Shown here piece by piece: positions 26,311 through 40,024 of a stretch of DNA of 64,000 nt; position 1 is the first letter of the stretch; the number at the start of each line of letters is the position of its first letter. A program made the position numbers and the translations under genes. The stretch lies in assembly GCA_011634665.1 (NCBI GenBank), contig WAEK01000018.1:181501-245500 (forward strand), written 5' to 3'. Origin of the DNA: Mortierella sp. BCC40632 (lineage: Eukaryota; Mortierellomycota; Mortierellomycetes; Mortierellales; Mortierellaceae). Under the pieces are notes generated by a model. It saw nothing but the letters and a program-made list of their open reading frames with translations. It was not told the DNA's origin and ran no database searches.

Positions 26311-27155
26311 ACTTGGTCGCTTGGGTATGTCCTAACTGACACTTGACGAATATTTCGCGTTGAAGAATTGTCCATGGTGCAGGGAGTCTTCTCAGGGCAA
26401 ACCTACCCTACCGTCAGGCGCAAGTTCTGCATAGCCAGTGGGAGCCTAATTTCATGGAGGCTCTCATATTGAAGCGCATGCTTGCAGCGTCATTTCCGTG
26501 ACGTTGCATTGGTGGTGGTGTGGGTGGGGGATGGTAGGAGCCATATTCCCTGGCTTTGACGAAGAAATCGTCTTTCGCGAGCCGCAGGGCATCTGCATCT
26601 GCGTCTTGCTTGCATCTCGACTCTAAACCCTTTCCCGCCCTTCTCCACTCTCTGCAACCAATCGTTCTCCGTTCCATCTGGCATCTGTGTTGCTTGCCAC
26701 GCTCATCTCTGTTTCTCTCCCTCTCTGCTATATCTTTTTTTTTTTTTTCTTCTTCTCCCACTTCTCACTTTTCTTTCTCTCTCTCCTCCGCCACACATCG
26801 CCCTCGTTCACTCTCTCCAACCCCGCACCGCGAACCTCAACGGCCAAGTGCGACACACTCACAGAGACACAGGACACACACATTCTCTTTCTTTTTGGCG
26901 TGACCCTTTTCCATCTCTTTGTATCGTCAGTCCAGCAGTGCCCCCATCCTCCTCCTCTTCCTCTTCCTCGTTTTTTTTCATTCACTCTCTCTCTCTCTCT
27001 CTCTCTCTTTCCCCCTCTCCTTCATCCCCGATTGCTCGTTCAGGAACGATCCCACATCCTTTGACTTGTAGGCTTGTGGTGCCTCTGACCTTGGGCAGAG
27101 TCCGAAACGCTCCCTTCCTCCTCTTCGCCCCGCTGGTGACGACGAGGTTTGCAGA
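26311..27155. other. Region upstream of RALGAPB
   Basis: Promoter and 5' leader region of the RalGAP gene. It is pyrimidine rich, with a (CT)n tract at about 26985-27008 and T runs. I see no coding sequence. Confidence 0.5.
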
Positions 27156-29688
27156 ATGTTTCTCGACTGGATAGCCCAACTGGGTTTGCTCAAGCATGAT
27201 CCAGGTACCGACCATTCATCAACCCTTTTTTTTTTTTTTTATTTTTTATTTTTTTTTTTTTTCATCCAATCCAATTCGACCCATCCAACTCCATCTGCTG
27301 CCTGTTCATCATTCCTCTCAAGAAGAAGAAGAAAAAAAGAGTCACGTTTTCCCCCATCCATCCACCCATCCGTTGACCTGTAACCACACACCACACAGAC
27401 CCACTTTGGACGCGTCCTTTGTGTCGGTTCCTGTCCACCCATTCCGACATTGTGGTTCTGTGTGGCAAAACGACAGGATCCCCAACCCCATTTGTCTGTA
27501 CCTGCTCTCTCCTCCTCCTCTCCCTTTTGTTGGCCCTTGCTTTTTTTGTTGGTCCAGGAACTAGAGAGAAAGAGGAGGCAAAGACGCGCGCTCTTTTTAT
27601 TTTGGCCGTTCTGCTGTTGCTGCTGTTGTTGCTTCTGCTGCAAAGATGTCTCTATCCTCCAACGAAAAGGAGGCTCGACTGTCTACAGGACAACTCTTTT
27701 TTTTTTTTTTTTTTTTTTTTGCATCTGGTTTAATGCACACCTATTTAACGCACTCCTATCTCTCTCTTCTCTCTTTCTCTCTCTCTCTCTCTCTCCCGCC
27801 CTCGTTCTCTTCAAACAACGTCCTCAGTCTCTAATGTCTTGGCACGCTTCCCACTCCATGTCAAAAAGACGCTCATCACTGAGGTGACAACCACCTTACT
27901 CGTCTCCTCAGACCCTGCACTGCTCTCCTCCATGGCTCATATGCGCTGGGCCATGGAGGTCCTTGGTCAAGGATTTGCACTGCCGCTCGAGGAACTCTCG
28001 ATCGCTCAAGAGACCACCCAGCTCTACTCTCAATGGCTTTTTGAACCACAGATGCGTCCCCAGGCCTTTCGTGAAGCGACAGGAACGGCGGATGAGCAGG
28101 CACTATACCAGTAAAAAAAAAAAAAAAACCGAACCATGGAAACATCCCCCAATAGAAGGCTACTTACTGACTTTTTCTTTTGTAAAAAAAAAAATCTTTC
28201 TAGACTATCTTCCACCACTATTCCCTACTATTCCAAGTTCGGTCAGGAGCAGCATTGTCACCCCAGCCTCCTCAACTCCAGTATCACCGCCATTCGACCA
28301 TGCCCTTTTCTGGAATCCACTCTTCTTCAGGATCCTCAGGATCCTCTCACTCCACCCCTTCGCCCCAGATCGCCCTCGGTGTCCTGATCCAGAGACATAT
28401 TGAACTATGCAAAAAGGTCCTCACAGTACTCACCATGGCAGGACGCCAGCTCGGGAGCTCCTTCTCAGATGAGACTTGGGAGGTGCTGCTCAAGGTCGTC
28501 CTTGGAATCACGGACAGTCTCTTACGAGAACATACCCACTCCCCCCACCAACCTCCTTCGCCACCTCCTTCACCCGAGTACGTCAAGATGAGTGATGACC
28601 TCTGTGAGCATTTGCTCCGAGTACTATTTGAGCTCTGGTTGAGGTCCAATATTCGTCAGGTACCCATGTGGGACATTTTGAAGCAATGCTTTAATGGATG
28701 GACTCATCGATTACCTGTTCTGCACCAATGGTCAGCGAGTGCACTTGGACTCTGCCAACGTGTTGTCCGACTTTTATACGGACCAGGACAAGGGACGGAC
28801 CTGGTCAACTTGGCTGTCGGCGGCTATAACATTGGGCTGGATCTGCAGGCAGATTTTGCTCTTTATGCATGGCATCGAATGATTTATCTCCTCCAGAGTC
28901 CTGCCCTGCTCTCTTCCACCAATTGTCTTGCAGCCGTGAATGGAATTGGAAAGATGGTCGAGACTTTTTTGTTGGTTGGAGCGTCCAATCCTTCGGTCAT
29001 TCCTGGATCTCCACCTTTGCCCTCGACCCCAACCGATATCTTTTCATCCTCTTCGATTTCTCTGGCGAATCAACAATCTCCAGTCAATAGTGGCAAGGCA
29101 ACACATCCCTCCATCCCTGTGAAACCCAGTTCTCCGGATGGCAATACGATCATGCACATGTTTGGTGCTTGGCTCTTTGATGTGACATCACTTCCTTCAC
29201 CTGATCCGAACACGGCCCCGTACGCATCACATTGGCAAGGATATCCTCCTTATTCGGTGACTAATTATTACGAGGCACAAGCCTCGGCCTTTGGGGTCCT
29301 GTGCAGGATCTTTAGTAAACCACAACCGCCTTCGAGACCATTTTTGAGGATTTATACAGAGCGGTTTTATGAGGCACTTTCGATTGGATTACGGAGCGAG
29401 ACCTCCTTGCCAACGATTTTAGCGCATTCGACGGAATTGTTTACGAGTGAACTAGAAGGGGTTCGAATGATGGTGCCCGATTATGTGGTTGGGATTCGAA
29501 TGGCCCTCAGTGGACAAGTTCGAGTGTCGACGCCGTTTATGAGTATAGAGAAACAGCGACAGGTGTTGGAGGATTTACATTTGGCGGCGTTGAAGGTGGC
29601 GGGGTGTATTATGTGTTTGCCGAATCATTTTGAAAAGGTGGAATTAAAAGAAGGATGGAGTCGAGGGTTGTCCAAGGGGACTGGAGGT

Positions 29689-29719
<31 letters not shown>

Positions 29720-32700
29720 GAGGCTATAGTGGGAGTATGGGTTCACGCGAGGACAAGGAGATTCTGGCGCAGTTGGTAAGTGTGTGTGCGTGTGTGTTTT
29801 ATCCTTGTTTTCATTTTCATCCTCTTATTCACACATAAACTCTTGTAGTGGAATAGAATCATTGGTCTTGATACAAGTCGTTGACTGGTTTTTATTTATT
29901 TCTTTACTTATTTATTTATTATTTACAGATTCGCGTCCTGTATACTGAAGAGCCTGTCAAGGATGGATCTGGGCCGGGTATTCAACGATTCACGACAGTA
30001 AGTCATCTCCCTCTCTCTTTCTCTCTCCTTATTTCATTGATGCTTCCAATCCTCTGAAATATCAACTCTCGAAACTGAAAGCACAAATAACCAATGAACA
30101 ATCGCCCCCTTTCTTTTTGCCCGATTGCAATGATTAGCTCAAGTACTATATTCTGGAGATGCTGCTTAATTGTCTGGAAACGGAAACTTCTTCCTTCAAC
30201 CTACGCTACCTGTTGCATTTGATCGAGGTCTATGTTTATGAAGACGTAGCCTTTTGTCCGGGACTTGTTGGTGTGGTCGTCAAGACTATTCAAGAGAAAA
30301 AAAAAAAAACTTACATTGTTGTCTGAGATCTAGTTTTGCTTTTATTGAGAGCAGAGCGAGTCTAATTTTTTTTTTTTTTTTTTTTATAACTCACTAATCT
30401 AGATTATGGCAGTCCAGGTCCCAGTGGAGGTGGCATTATGTGCTTTTGATGTGCTCATTGGATGTGCCGGTCTTTACGAATATGTTCGACGGGATAGCAA
30501 GGTAAACAATCGAAACGTGGCGTGCCTCTACGGAATCTTTTTTTTTTTCTTTTTCCTGAAACAAGTAGACTAAAAAAGAAGCCCTCCCTCTACTCATGTT
30601 ATCCGTCTTATTAGAGCTGTGCACGAGAACTTGTCCTTACTCTGTGCCGATACGTCGATTCACTCTTATCCAATCATTCAACACTCTCCAATACCCATCT
30701 TCTCGTCGTTCGTGCGTACGAGTGTATGCTTCAATGGATCCTGGCAGGACAATGGATCGTGGGCGACCAGGATTGCCACTTGGCTGTGATCAGCTCTATC
30801 AGCAGTGGCATCCATATCATCGAACGCGTCGAGGAACAAGAAGCCTCTGTTATCCCACCCAAACCACAACAAGAGAAACGTCGTTGGGGAGGAGTGGCTG
30901 CAGGAAATGTCATGATCTCTGCAGTGGGCGCACCCTTGTCCATTGGAAAACCATCCGGAGGTGGAGCGGCGGCCAAACTTTTCCAAGTGAATAGCAAATA
31001 CCCGGGACCGATCAAGATTTTGAATCAGGAACTCAAAAAGGAAAAGGGCAATCGTAAGAATCGTTCCACAAGCTCATCCATGTCAGGACATGTTCGACCC
31101 AATCGACCGGATCTAGTGTTGATTCAACATTCAGCCGAGTTGGCCATGACATTGCTTTCGAATCAGTTGGGTCATTACCCTGTCTGGACCGATGATATTG
31201 GACCGAGTCGAATGTCGACGCTTTGGAATGACATTGCCTTGAACAGGAGCAAGCTGGAAAATCTTCGAAAGAGTGGTGAACTCGAATCCTTGTCTCGACC
31301 TGCTTCCATTCATCCATTGGATCAAAACTTTTTGAATCAAAGGCCCCGGATTCATTATGTGGTCGATGTCGTAGGACCAGTCCAGTACTTTTTGTTGGAC
31401 CGTCGAGTGATCCTAGGATGTTGTGAAGTGGATGAAGGAGGAGGACCAGACAAGAGTTGGTTTGTAGATGAGCATGGACCTTTTGTGGTAGTGACCATGA
31501 GAGATTCGAGCGGACGAAATTCTTGGAAAGTCCGAATGAGTCGACCGAATGAAGGTCAACGAATGGCGGATCGTCGCTCGATCCGGAGTCGAGTGGCCTC
31601 GCAGGCCTCGACCTTTGATACCAGCCGTGACAACAAAAGTGATCCTGGCTTGGGAGAGAAGGGAAAGAAAGGAGAAGATGAAGGAGAGGAAGAGGATATG
31701 ATCCCATCGGGTCCTGGTGTATTGTGTGTAGAGGCGGCGGACGAAAATGCGATTGGACTTGAGCGATATGAACGACCACCCTTAGCGGCGCGAACCCCAG
31801 ATGGTGTGACCGACGGTAGCGAATCGCCCCAGTCAGAGTCCTCGAATAAGGAATCAAGTCCCAAATCGACGTTTGAACCAGGAGAGACTTTGGCTGAAAA
31901 GAGCCTCGAAATGCAGCCATCCTCTGCAGGGTAGGTGGACCTATTTATTTTATTTTTTTTTATTTCTCACTCTCTTTGAAAATGTTCGTTGCAAAGATCT
32001 CATTGAAAGTACTGTCTATTTCCAGGTCAAATGTCTTTAGGGTTCTTCTTGCACAAATGGGTTACCTTTCGTTGGAGAACCGGTCACGGATTGTACCTCT
32101 GCATTTGTCTGATAATTTGTTGAAGGAACTTCAGTTTCTAGACAGTCTAAAAGAGTAAGTGTCTAGCAATTCGATACTCCATTGAGATTTATGCAGTCTA
32201 TTTTTTTTTTTTTTTTTTTTTTTATTTGTATTAATAATACACTTTCTTCTTTTTCTCTCTCTAGGCGAGATTGTATCAGCGTTAGTGTATATTATGCGCA
32301 GTCGGGAGATATTGACTATGGCGAGCTGATTCTAGGTCCCTCGAATGGACTTTCAAAGGACTTTTCTCGGTTCCTGGATTGCTTGGGATGGCCGATCCAA
32401 GTCGAGACCCATGGAGGCTATCTTGGCTACCTCAACAAGGACATTTGTCAAACAACCCCATACTATGCTGATCGGAACTGTGAAGTCATTTTCCACGTTC
32501 CGTATCTGATGCGACCGAGTGATCCCGAGTCACCCACACTTCAGGACCATCGACTGGTGGATCAATTCCGGACGACGGTCATGCGGGATCAGGTGGCGAT
32601 TGTATGGGTTGAGGAACGGGAACGGATGGTGAACCTGTTGCCATTGATTGACCAAGAGATTATGATTTATCTACTGATCCATCCACTGGAAGGCGATTCA

Positions 32701-33009
32701 GCAGGAGGACTCTTCTGGATCCGGATTCTAGTCCAGAGTACCAACACGACAGCGGGATCCGTTCGATTAGCAGCCAATCCGTTGATGATTGGACCTTTAG
32801 CAGATGGGATGTTGGTGTCCCGTCATGCGTTGGGTAGTCTAGTCCGAAACACGGCCATTTCTGCGGACAAGGCATGTCGATTGATGACGGATTCGTTTAC
32901 GGAACCGAGTGCGGCCAGAGCACGATATATTCAAGAGATGTTACAGATGCATTCATGTGTTGAACCGGAACGGATCTCTGAGTTTTACCGGACAATGTTT
33001 GCGGCGTAA
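27156..33009 (+). CDS. RALGAPB: Ral GTPase-activating protein beta-subunit homologue
   Basis: Homologue of the RalGAP beta subunit, which partners an alpha subunit to inactivate Ral/Rheb-like GTPases. Exons inferred: 27156-27204, 27828-28110 (or to 28099), 28204-29775, 29929-29997, 30138-30317, 30403-30501, 30615-31930, 32026-32154 and 32265-33009, giving about 1480 aa (human about 1494). N-terminal markers are MFLDW, ALPLEEL and WEVLLKVVLGI; a central one is MHMFGAWLFDV. The C-terminal Rap/Ran-GAP domain (about residues 1235-1480) has FSRFLDCLGWPI, VIFHVPYLM, VAIVWVEERE, LLIHPLEGD, GLFWIRI and VSRHALGSLVRNT. The asparagine-thumb region typical of catalytic Rap-GAPs is not evident, as in known beta subunits. 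Oddities are intron 2, which cannot be a canonical in-frame GT-AG intron; a run of 13 A in exon 5 next to a weak donor (GTTGTC); and a poly-Gly insert at 29682-29724. Gene identity is firm; two junctions are uncertain. Confidence 0.92.
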
Positions 33010-33025
33010 ATCACTCGCACATTTC

Positions 33026-33060
<35 letters not shown>

Positions 33061-33074
33061 TTGTTCCTCCCTCC

Positions 33075-33103
33075 CCCCCCCTTTTTTAAAAAAAAAGGGG
33101 GGG
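33075..33103. other. Perfect hairpin C7T6-AAA-A6G7
   Basis: Seven C and six T are followed by three A and then six A and seven G: a 13-bp perfect inverted repeat with a 3-nt loop. It lies 66-94 nt after the RALGAPB stop codon, just after a poly-T tract. It would form a stable stem in the transcript. Confidence 0.85.
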
Positions 33104-33759
33104 ACACAAGGAGTCCATCAAATGTTACCATTCTCTCTTTCCTACTCCGTGGGTTTAAAGCGAGTTGAGTCCTATGAGACTTGACTTGCGTCGATTCCCC
33201 TCCTCATAGCCTTTTTTTTAATATTTGCTGTTTCCACGTTATTTTACGTAAACCCTTTCCTCCTCTTATTCATCCTACATTCGCTTGTTCGTGTCATATA
33301 CTCTCTCTCTCGCTCTCTCTCTCTCGCTCTTTCTTCACAACCACCACTCAGGTCTTTTTTAATTGCATTATTTGTTTTCCCTTTCTTCCTTTATGTTTTT
33401 TTTTTTGCTCGTAATTTTTTTTTTGGGGGAGGAGGAGGAGGAGGAGAAGAGCACGAGGACGAGGACGAGGAGCGTCTTAATGGACTGTATACCAAAACAC
33501 CCTATTGCAAAGCTACTTTAGTAGCATACCACCTATATAATACATGTTTTGTCTGTTCTGTTGGTTTGTTTGTTTTATCTTTTTTGATTTTTAATCGTAA
33601 ACTTAGAGAGAGAGAGAGAGAGAGAGGTTGGTTGGGTCTATGATACAATGGCGTATATGAGAAGAGGAGAGGGGGACATAAAAATAAAAAAAGTAAAATA
33701 AAAAGTAAATACGAGGAGCCAGCCCTTGGACAAAATAGATGAGACAAAAAGAGAAAGAA

Positions 33760-33850
<91 letters not shown>

Positions 33851-33903
33851 GTGTGTGAGAAATAGACAAGGAGAGAGAAAGAGAGAGAAAGAAAGAGCCT
33901 CCT
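33104..33903. other. Convergent intergenic region after RALGAPB
   Basis: Holds poly-T tracts, a GGA-rich stretch near 33424-33470, a short GA tract at about 33605-33626 and a long (GA)n array (about 33762-33847). The array abuts the 3' end of the next minus-strand gene. No gene is supported. Confidence 0.7.
33762..33847. repeat. (GA)n microsatellite, about 86 bp
   Basis: An uninterrupted GA run in the 3' region of the 582-aa gene, read directly. Confidence 0.95.
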
Positions 33904-35652
33904 TCAAACAGGAGCTACTATCAAATTCAAAGACGTTGTCGAAGAGGATGCAGAAGAAGAACTGGAGTTGGAGTTGGAGTTGGAAGAAGAAGAATGAGCG
34001 CGAGCACGCGAGAATAATCCTCCACTAGTAACATTAGGCTCCCTTTTTGGATCCACCGTAAACCCACAGGACGCAAACGTGGTATGTTGATCCTCTCGAC
34101 CTGTTGCCAACTTTCGTGTTCGTTGAGGAAACTTGGGTTGATGAGGTGGACAATAGATGGGATTGCTGGTGGTGGTCGAATCTAGGACATTGTCCATTCC
34201 TATTCCCGTCCGGATCATGATTGGTGCTTCTGAACTCGAGGCCATCACCTTGTTTTCGGGTATGGGTTGAGAAGATGATGAAAACAGGTGACTAGAAGAA
34301 GAAGGCGAAGATGATGATGTTGAAGGAGGGGAAGGATAGGTGGACACAGCAGCCGGGAGTGGGGCCACGACCGAGGCAGCAGTCGAGGCACTGACGATCC
34401 CGAGTGCAATATGGAATGGCTTTGAAGATGAAGAAGCAGCAGCAGAGACTCGATCGGGTTCGGACAAGGAACCAGAACGGCTGGGTCGATGGCGTCTGAG
34501 TTTAGATGCAATCTTGGCGCGCAGCGATGAACGTGGCGAAGAAGAAGAAGAAGAAGAAGTAGAAGATGTGGACGGAGTGGACGAGGATGTGGACGAAAAC
34601 GAGGCATGAGAAGAAATCGAGAGAACTGGTGAAGGTGGACTGGATCCATCACTTGGGCCTGATCTTGACTCGACAAGAGAACGAGTTGCAGGGGTGGGAA
34701 CAGCAGAAGCTGCAGTGCTCCAGGTTGACGACTCCTGATCTGCATGGCCAATATCAAGAGCGGATCGTGGGGCGGATTGGTGCTCCGACGACGACACAGG
34801 GCCTACTGCCGGAGCAGTCCCACCTTGAACTGCGCTGTCGTTGGTGAGGCCGTCAGCGATGGTCGTGTACGAGATCCGGAGATTGGAGCCATGCCCGACT
34901 GGGGCCGTGGTCGAGGCCTTGTCTCTAACATTCATTTCAGCTTTTGCCTGCGGGGACAATTCGGGGCGGGGCTGTGATCCTGAAGAAGAGGAAGACGAGG
35001 AGGCGAGAGGCTCTGTTGAGACGACTCCTGACGAGGAACCAGTTCCAGAAATGGTGGAGGTGCTCTGATGAGGATGGTGTCGAGAGGCCAGAGATGCAAT
35101 GAGTTCAGTCGTGGGTTGACGTTCCAGGACCATAACCCGTTGGTTGAACGTCACGGCCTTGGGGTACTTTGTCTTGGCTGTCGGAGATGCCGAGGCCGAT
35201 GAAGACAAAGTGGAAGTCAACGAGGCGTTGGACTGGCCTCGTTGACCAGACAAAGTCCTAACCAAGGCTCGACGCCAGAGTCGACTTGAAGAAGAATGAC
35301 GGTTTACTGTTGTCAAGCTAGGTCTTGACCGTCGTGTTGCTCTCGTCTCTGTCGATTCCTGTCGCCTCTGCTGTTGTTTCTCCTGATGTTGCAGTTGCAA
35401 AGGTGAAAAGGATTCTTGTGTGGAATGGGTTTTGAGCCAGAGCATATGAAAGACGGACAACATGACTGAAAAGACATAGACGCTCATCGCTTCGACGACT
35501 GCAATCGAATATTGTGCTGTGGACAAACAAGCCTTCCGAGTCGATAATACCATCGTTCCTGACTCTGTGGTGGTCCTGGGAGAAGGGGTTGTGGAAAGGA
35601 TATTTGTCTCTTTAGGGTCACTGTCTCTTTCTTCAGTTGGATAGAGGTCCAT
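33904..35652 (-). CDS. Ser-rich protein with one N-terminal membrane helix, 582 aa
   Basis: A single 582-codon frame with no intron. A hydrophobic helix at about residues 49-73 (SIAVVEAMSVYVFSVMLS, then VFHMLWL) suggests a single-pass or anchored membrane protein without a classical N-terminal signal peptide. Downstream the sequence is very Ser/Thr/Pro rich with basic clusters (SRLWRRALVRTLSG; LRAKIASKLRRHRPSRSG). A more ordered piece, KYPKAVTFNQRVMVLERQP (about residues 163-181), may be functional. The tail is Ser/Asn rich. I do not recognise the family. Length, mixed codon use and a start preceded by a pyrimidine/purine-rich leader support a real gene. Convergent with RALGAPB. Confidence 0.72.
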   Translation of the reverse strand: MDLYPTEERDSDPKETNILSTTPSPRTTTESGTMVLSTRKACLSTAQYSIAVVEAMSVYVFSVMLSVFHMLWLKTHSTQESFSPLQLQHQEKQQQRRQESTETRATRRSRPSLTTVNRHSSSSRLWRRALVRTLSGQRGQSNASLTSTLSSSASASPTAKTKYPKAVTFNQRVMVLERQPTTELIASLASRHHPHQSTSTISGTGSSSGVVSTEPLASSSSSSSGSQPRPELSPQAKAEMNVRDKASTTAPVGHGSNLRISYTTIADGLTNDSAVQGGTAPAVGPVSSSEHQSAPRSALDIGHADQESSTWSTAASAVPTPATRSLVESRSGPSDGSSPPSPVLSISSHASFSSTSSSTPSTSSTSSSSSSSPRSSLRAKIASKLRRHRPSRSGSLSEPDRVSAAASSSSKPFHIALGIVSASTAASVVAPLPAAVSTYPSPPSTSSSSPSSSSHLFSSSSQPIPENKVMASSSEAPIMIRTGIGMDNVLDSTTTSNPIYCPPHQPKFPQRTRKLATGREDQHTTFASCGFTVDPKREPNVTSGGLFSRARAHSSSSNSNSNSSSSSASSSTTSLNLIVAPV

Positions 35653-37228
<1,576 letters not shown>

Positions 37229-37232
<4 letters not shown>

Positions 37233-39577
37233 GCATGGCGTCCAGCTCGAGGACTAACCAAACCTGTTGGTGGACCCGTGATCCTAGACGTAGGTGTGTG
37301 TGACCGAGGGAGATACAGTCCCGATCCAGAATGGTTCGAATCCGCACTCGCTGGCGAAGGTGACGCAGGTCGACCAATCCTCGACGTCGACACCGCTGGC
37401 GGAATGAGTCGGGAAGAGGCTGCAGTGTTGGATCGTGGAATACCCCCTCCAAGTGTCCTCATTCCAGGCTTCATTCCATTGTTCAGGTGACTGTTGCTAA
37501 GACTCCGTTGACGGTTATCCCGTGAAGGCGACTGGGGTGGGGTCAAGACGGAATAGTCATCTTCTTCAATATCGCCAAAAGCAGATTCATCGTGCTGTTG
37601 CATATGCATCGAGTCGCGTGAATGCGTGAGGAGACTGCTTGATCCATACATGGACATGCTACGACCATTGGCAGCATGTGTCTTGGGCCGCATCAACTGA
37701 CTCGCAGAGCCGATCGATCGTTGAGAGGAATGGCCACTCGCAAGACCTGTCAAGGATGAGGTCGAAGACGCTGGGGATGCTGGCAGACGCGTGGACGCGT
37801 TCTTAGTGGGTGAGGTCTGCGTGCGCTTGGGGCTCACCAACATTGAGATCGATCCTGGACGACCCGTAGAAGAGGAGGTAGATGGCGTCCGTGAATGGGT
37901 CGAAGAGGCAGGCGAAGGCAAGAGCGAGTGTCGGTTGGAGAGGTTGGTGGTAGAGGCAGGTCGACCAGCAGGTGTCCGTGCAACAGTGCCTGGAGCAGCC
38001 AGCATACTCTTTGTTCCAGGACGAGCAATGCCCGAGCCTGAAGGAATCGAGGGTGTGGTGCGTCCGGGCACAGCTGTGCGCTTTGTGGTAGCAGTTCCTG
38101 GGGCAGCAGTAGCTCCAGCGGTTCTTCCTGCGGAGGCTCCAGTCTTGGCTCCTGCAGGCAAACGGCTACCAGGAGCAACCAAGCCACTCATACCAGGCTT
38201 GGGCAGACCTGTCGAAGATGGACTCTTGGACATGGAGCCAGCCCTTGGTGGCTGAAGTCCTCCTGTCCTTGGAGCCTGCAGTCCACTTGGCCTAGCCATA
38301 CCTGGCTTGGCTCCAGCTGCAGCCGATGTGCCAGCCTTGGGAGCTGCAAGCATTGAACGAGCGCCACGTTGAGCAAGCTTGCTTGCGGGTGGTTTGATGC
38401 CTGTGCCAGCCATTGCAATTCCTGATGGGCGTCCAGTGGTAGGGGCAGTGAGACGACTACCTAGACTGCTTCGCTGACTGCTGGCAGTGCTCTGAATGCT
38501 GGTTCTGTTGCTGGGGTTGTTTGGTGGATCGGCAGCTGTAGGCAGGTCCATGACATGGTCGACTTCAAGGTCAAAAGGATTCCTTCCATCGGGGAAGCGC
38601 GAGTTGAGGCTGGGCTGGCGACGATGACCGGCAAAGGAGAGACCACGAACATCAGAGGAAGCGGGGAGAGTCTTGAGGTTCATCTGCTTGAACTCTCTCA
38701 GGGTCTCGTCAAACTCTGGGTCTTCTTCGACGGACATGATCTGTTAAGGGGGAGAGGAGGAAGAAGCAAGGTCGCTTGACATGGTCAGAAGGAGAGAAGC
38801 CTTTGCAGGATTTTACACAAGCGCAAGAGGAGTAAGTGAGTGAGTGAATATGAGTGTGTCTCTTACATCGGGATCGCTCCAGTGGTGCTCAGGGTCATAT
38901 CGGTCTGAATCAAACTCGGTGGTGTCATCCAGGGAGGCCAGATTCGCCAGAGCCTGGTCCTGGAGTTCCTTGCGCTAGAGAGAGAGAGAGAGAGGGAGAG
39001 AGAGGAATAGTCCATAACAGGTTAGAGAGAGAGAACAGCATAGCAAAAAGCATGACATGGCGTGGTTTGGCTTGGCCAAGCACGGCAAAGCAAGGCAAAG
39101 CCAAGCATAGCATAGCATAGCATAGCATAGGGAGTGGGAAAAAAAAGGGAAAAAAAAAAAAAGTCTCGATGGGAATCAACCTACATTGAGCATATCCCTG
39201 TTGGCCCATTCGACATCGTCGGCCTCTTCAAGATCCAGTGGACATTCTTCGTTAATGTCGGATCCATTGGCAATGAGGGCATCGAGGTTGACCGAGTCGT
39301 TGCTACCCTGTGAACTGACAGAGGAGGAACGAGCTCTAGGGGCCCAGTCATCGACAGAAGAAGAAGAGCGGTTGGAGGGTTGCGAGTCAAAGGCACTACT
39401 CAGGCTGTTGTTGCAAGGGTCATTTGGGGGTGGAGTTGGATTGGGGTTGTGGTTGTGGTTGCGGTTGCGGTTGCGGTTGTGGTTGTGGTTAGGGTAAGAG
39501 TCCGTATCGCCATCATAGCAAGTGTCGCCATCATCCCCAGAGTCGCCATAGTAGGTGCAAGAGTCGATCAGGTCCAT
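37229..39577 (-). CDS. Ser/Arg/Pro/Gly-rich hypothetical protein, about 670 aa
   Basis: Three exons inferred: 39577-39185, 38974-38867 and 38740-37229, all phase 0 with GT-AG ends. The N-terminal exon is acidic and Ser/Asn rich and includes an Asn-His/Asn-Arg repeat encoded by a GGTTGT-like microsatellite (about 39433-39492). It ends EWANRDMLN. The small second exon encodes RKELQDQALANL, then DRYDPEHHWSDPD. The third begins with an acidic stretch (MSVEEDPEFDETLREFKQMN), the best candidate for a conserved motif. A long basic Ser/Pro/Gly/Arg region follows (repeated SRLPAG-, RPGTKSMLAAPG- and GRPASTTNLS-like pieces), of the type seen in microtubule- or cortex-binding proteins. I do not recognise the family. 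The TAA stop lies at the edge of a poly-A tract on this strand. Confidence 0.75.
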
Positions 39578-39603
39578 TGGGGGAGCAGGAGAGAGACGAG
39601 GCC

Positions 39604-39637
<34 letters not shown>

Positions 39638-39730
39638 AGGTAGGGTAGAGCAGGGTAGAGTAGAGAAGAGTAGAGAATGGGATGGAAATGCGATTTGGTC
39701 GATCCAAGCCGTATGAGAAGAGAAAGCGAG

Positions 39731-39764
<34 letters not shown>

Positions 39765-39879
39765 AAGAGAGAAAGAAAGAAAGAAAAAGCAAGTTAGTGA
39801 ATGATCCAGGACAAAGGAGAGTGCAAAGTGGGAAAAAGGAGACAACCCAAAGAGGCCAGAGAGGGAGCAAGAAGTGCTT

Positions 39880-39910
<31 letters not shown>

Positions 39911-39984
39911 GTCTCTTTCTTTCTTTTTTTCCTCCTTCTCCTCATCGCACGGTCCCTGCGGCGCCCCACCGCCGAGAGCGGGGC

Positions 39985-40024
<40 letters not shown>

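Noticed and set aside
34245..34757. 170-codon minus-strand frame inside the 582-aa gene
   Set aside because: A shadow frame of the longer 582-codon frame, very Leu/Arg/Pro/His rich.
37325..37345. GGTTCGAATCC-like tRNA B-box
   Set aside because: It lies inside the 670-aa coding exon with no A-box, acceptor stem or cloverleaf around it. A similar motif at 29459-29468 is inside RALGAPB.
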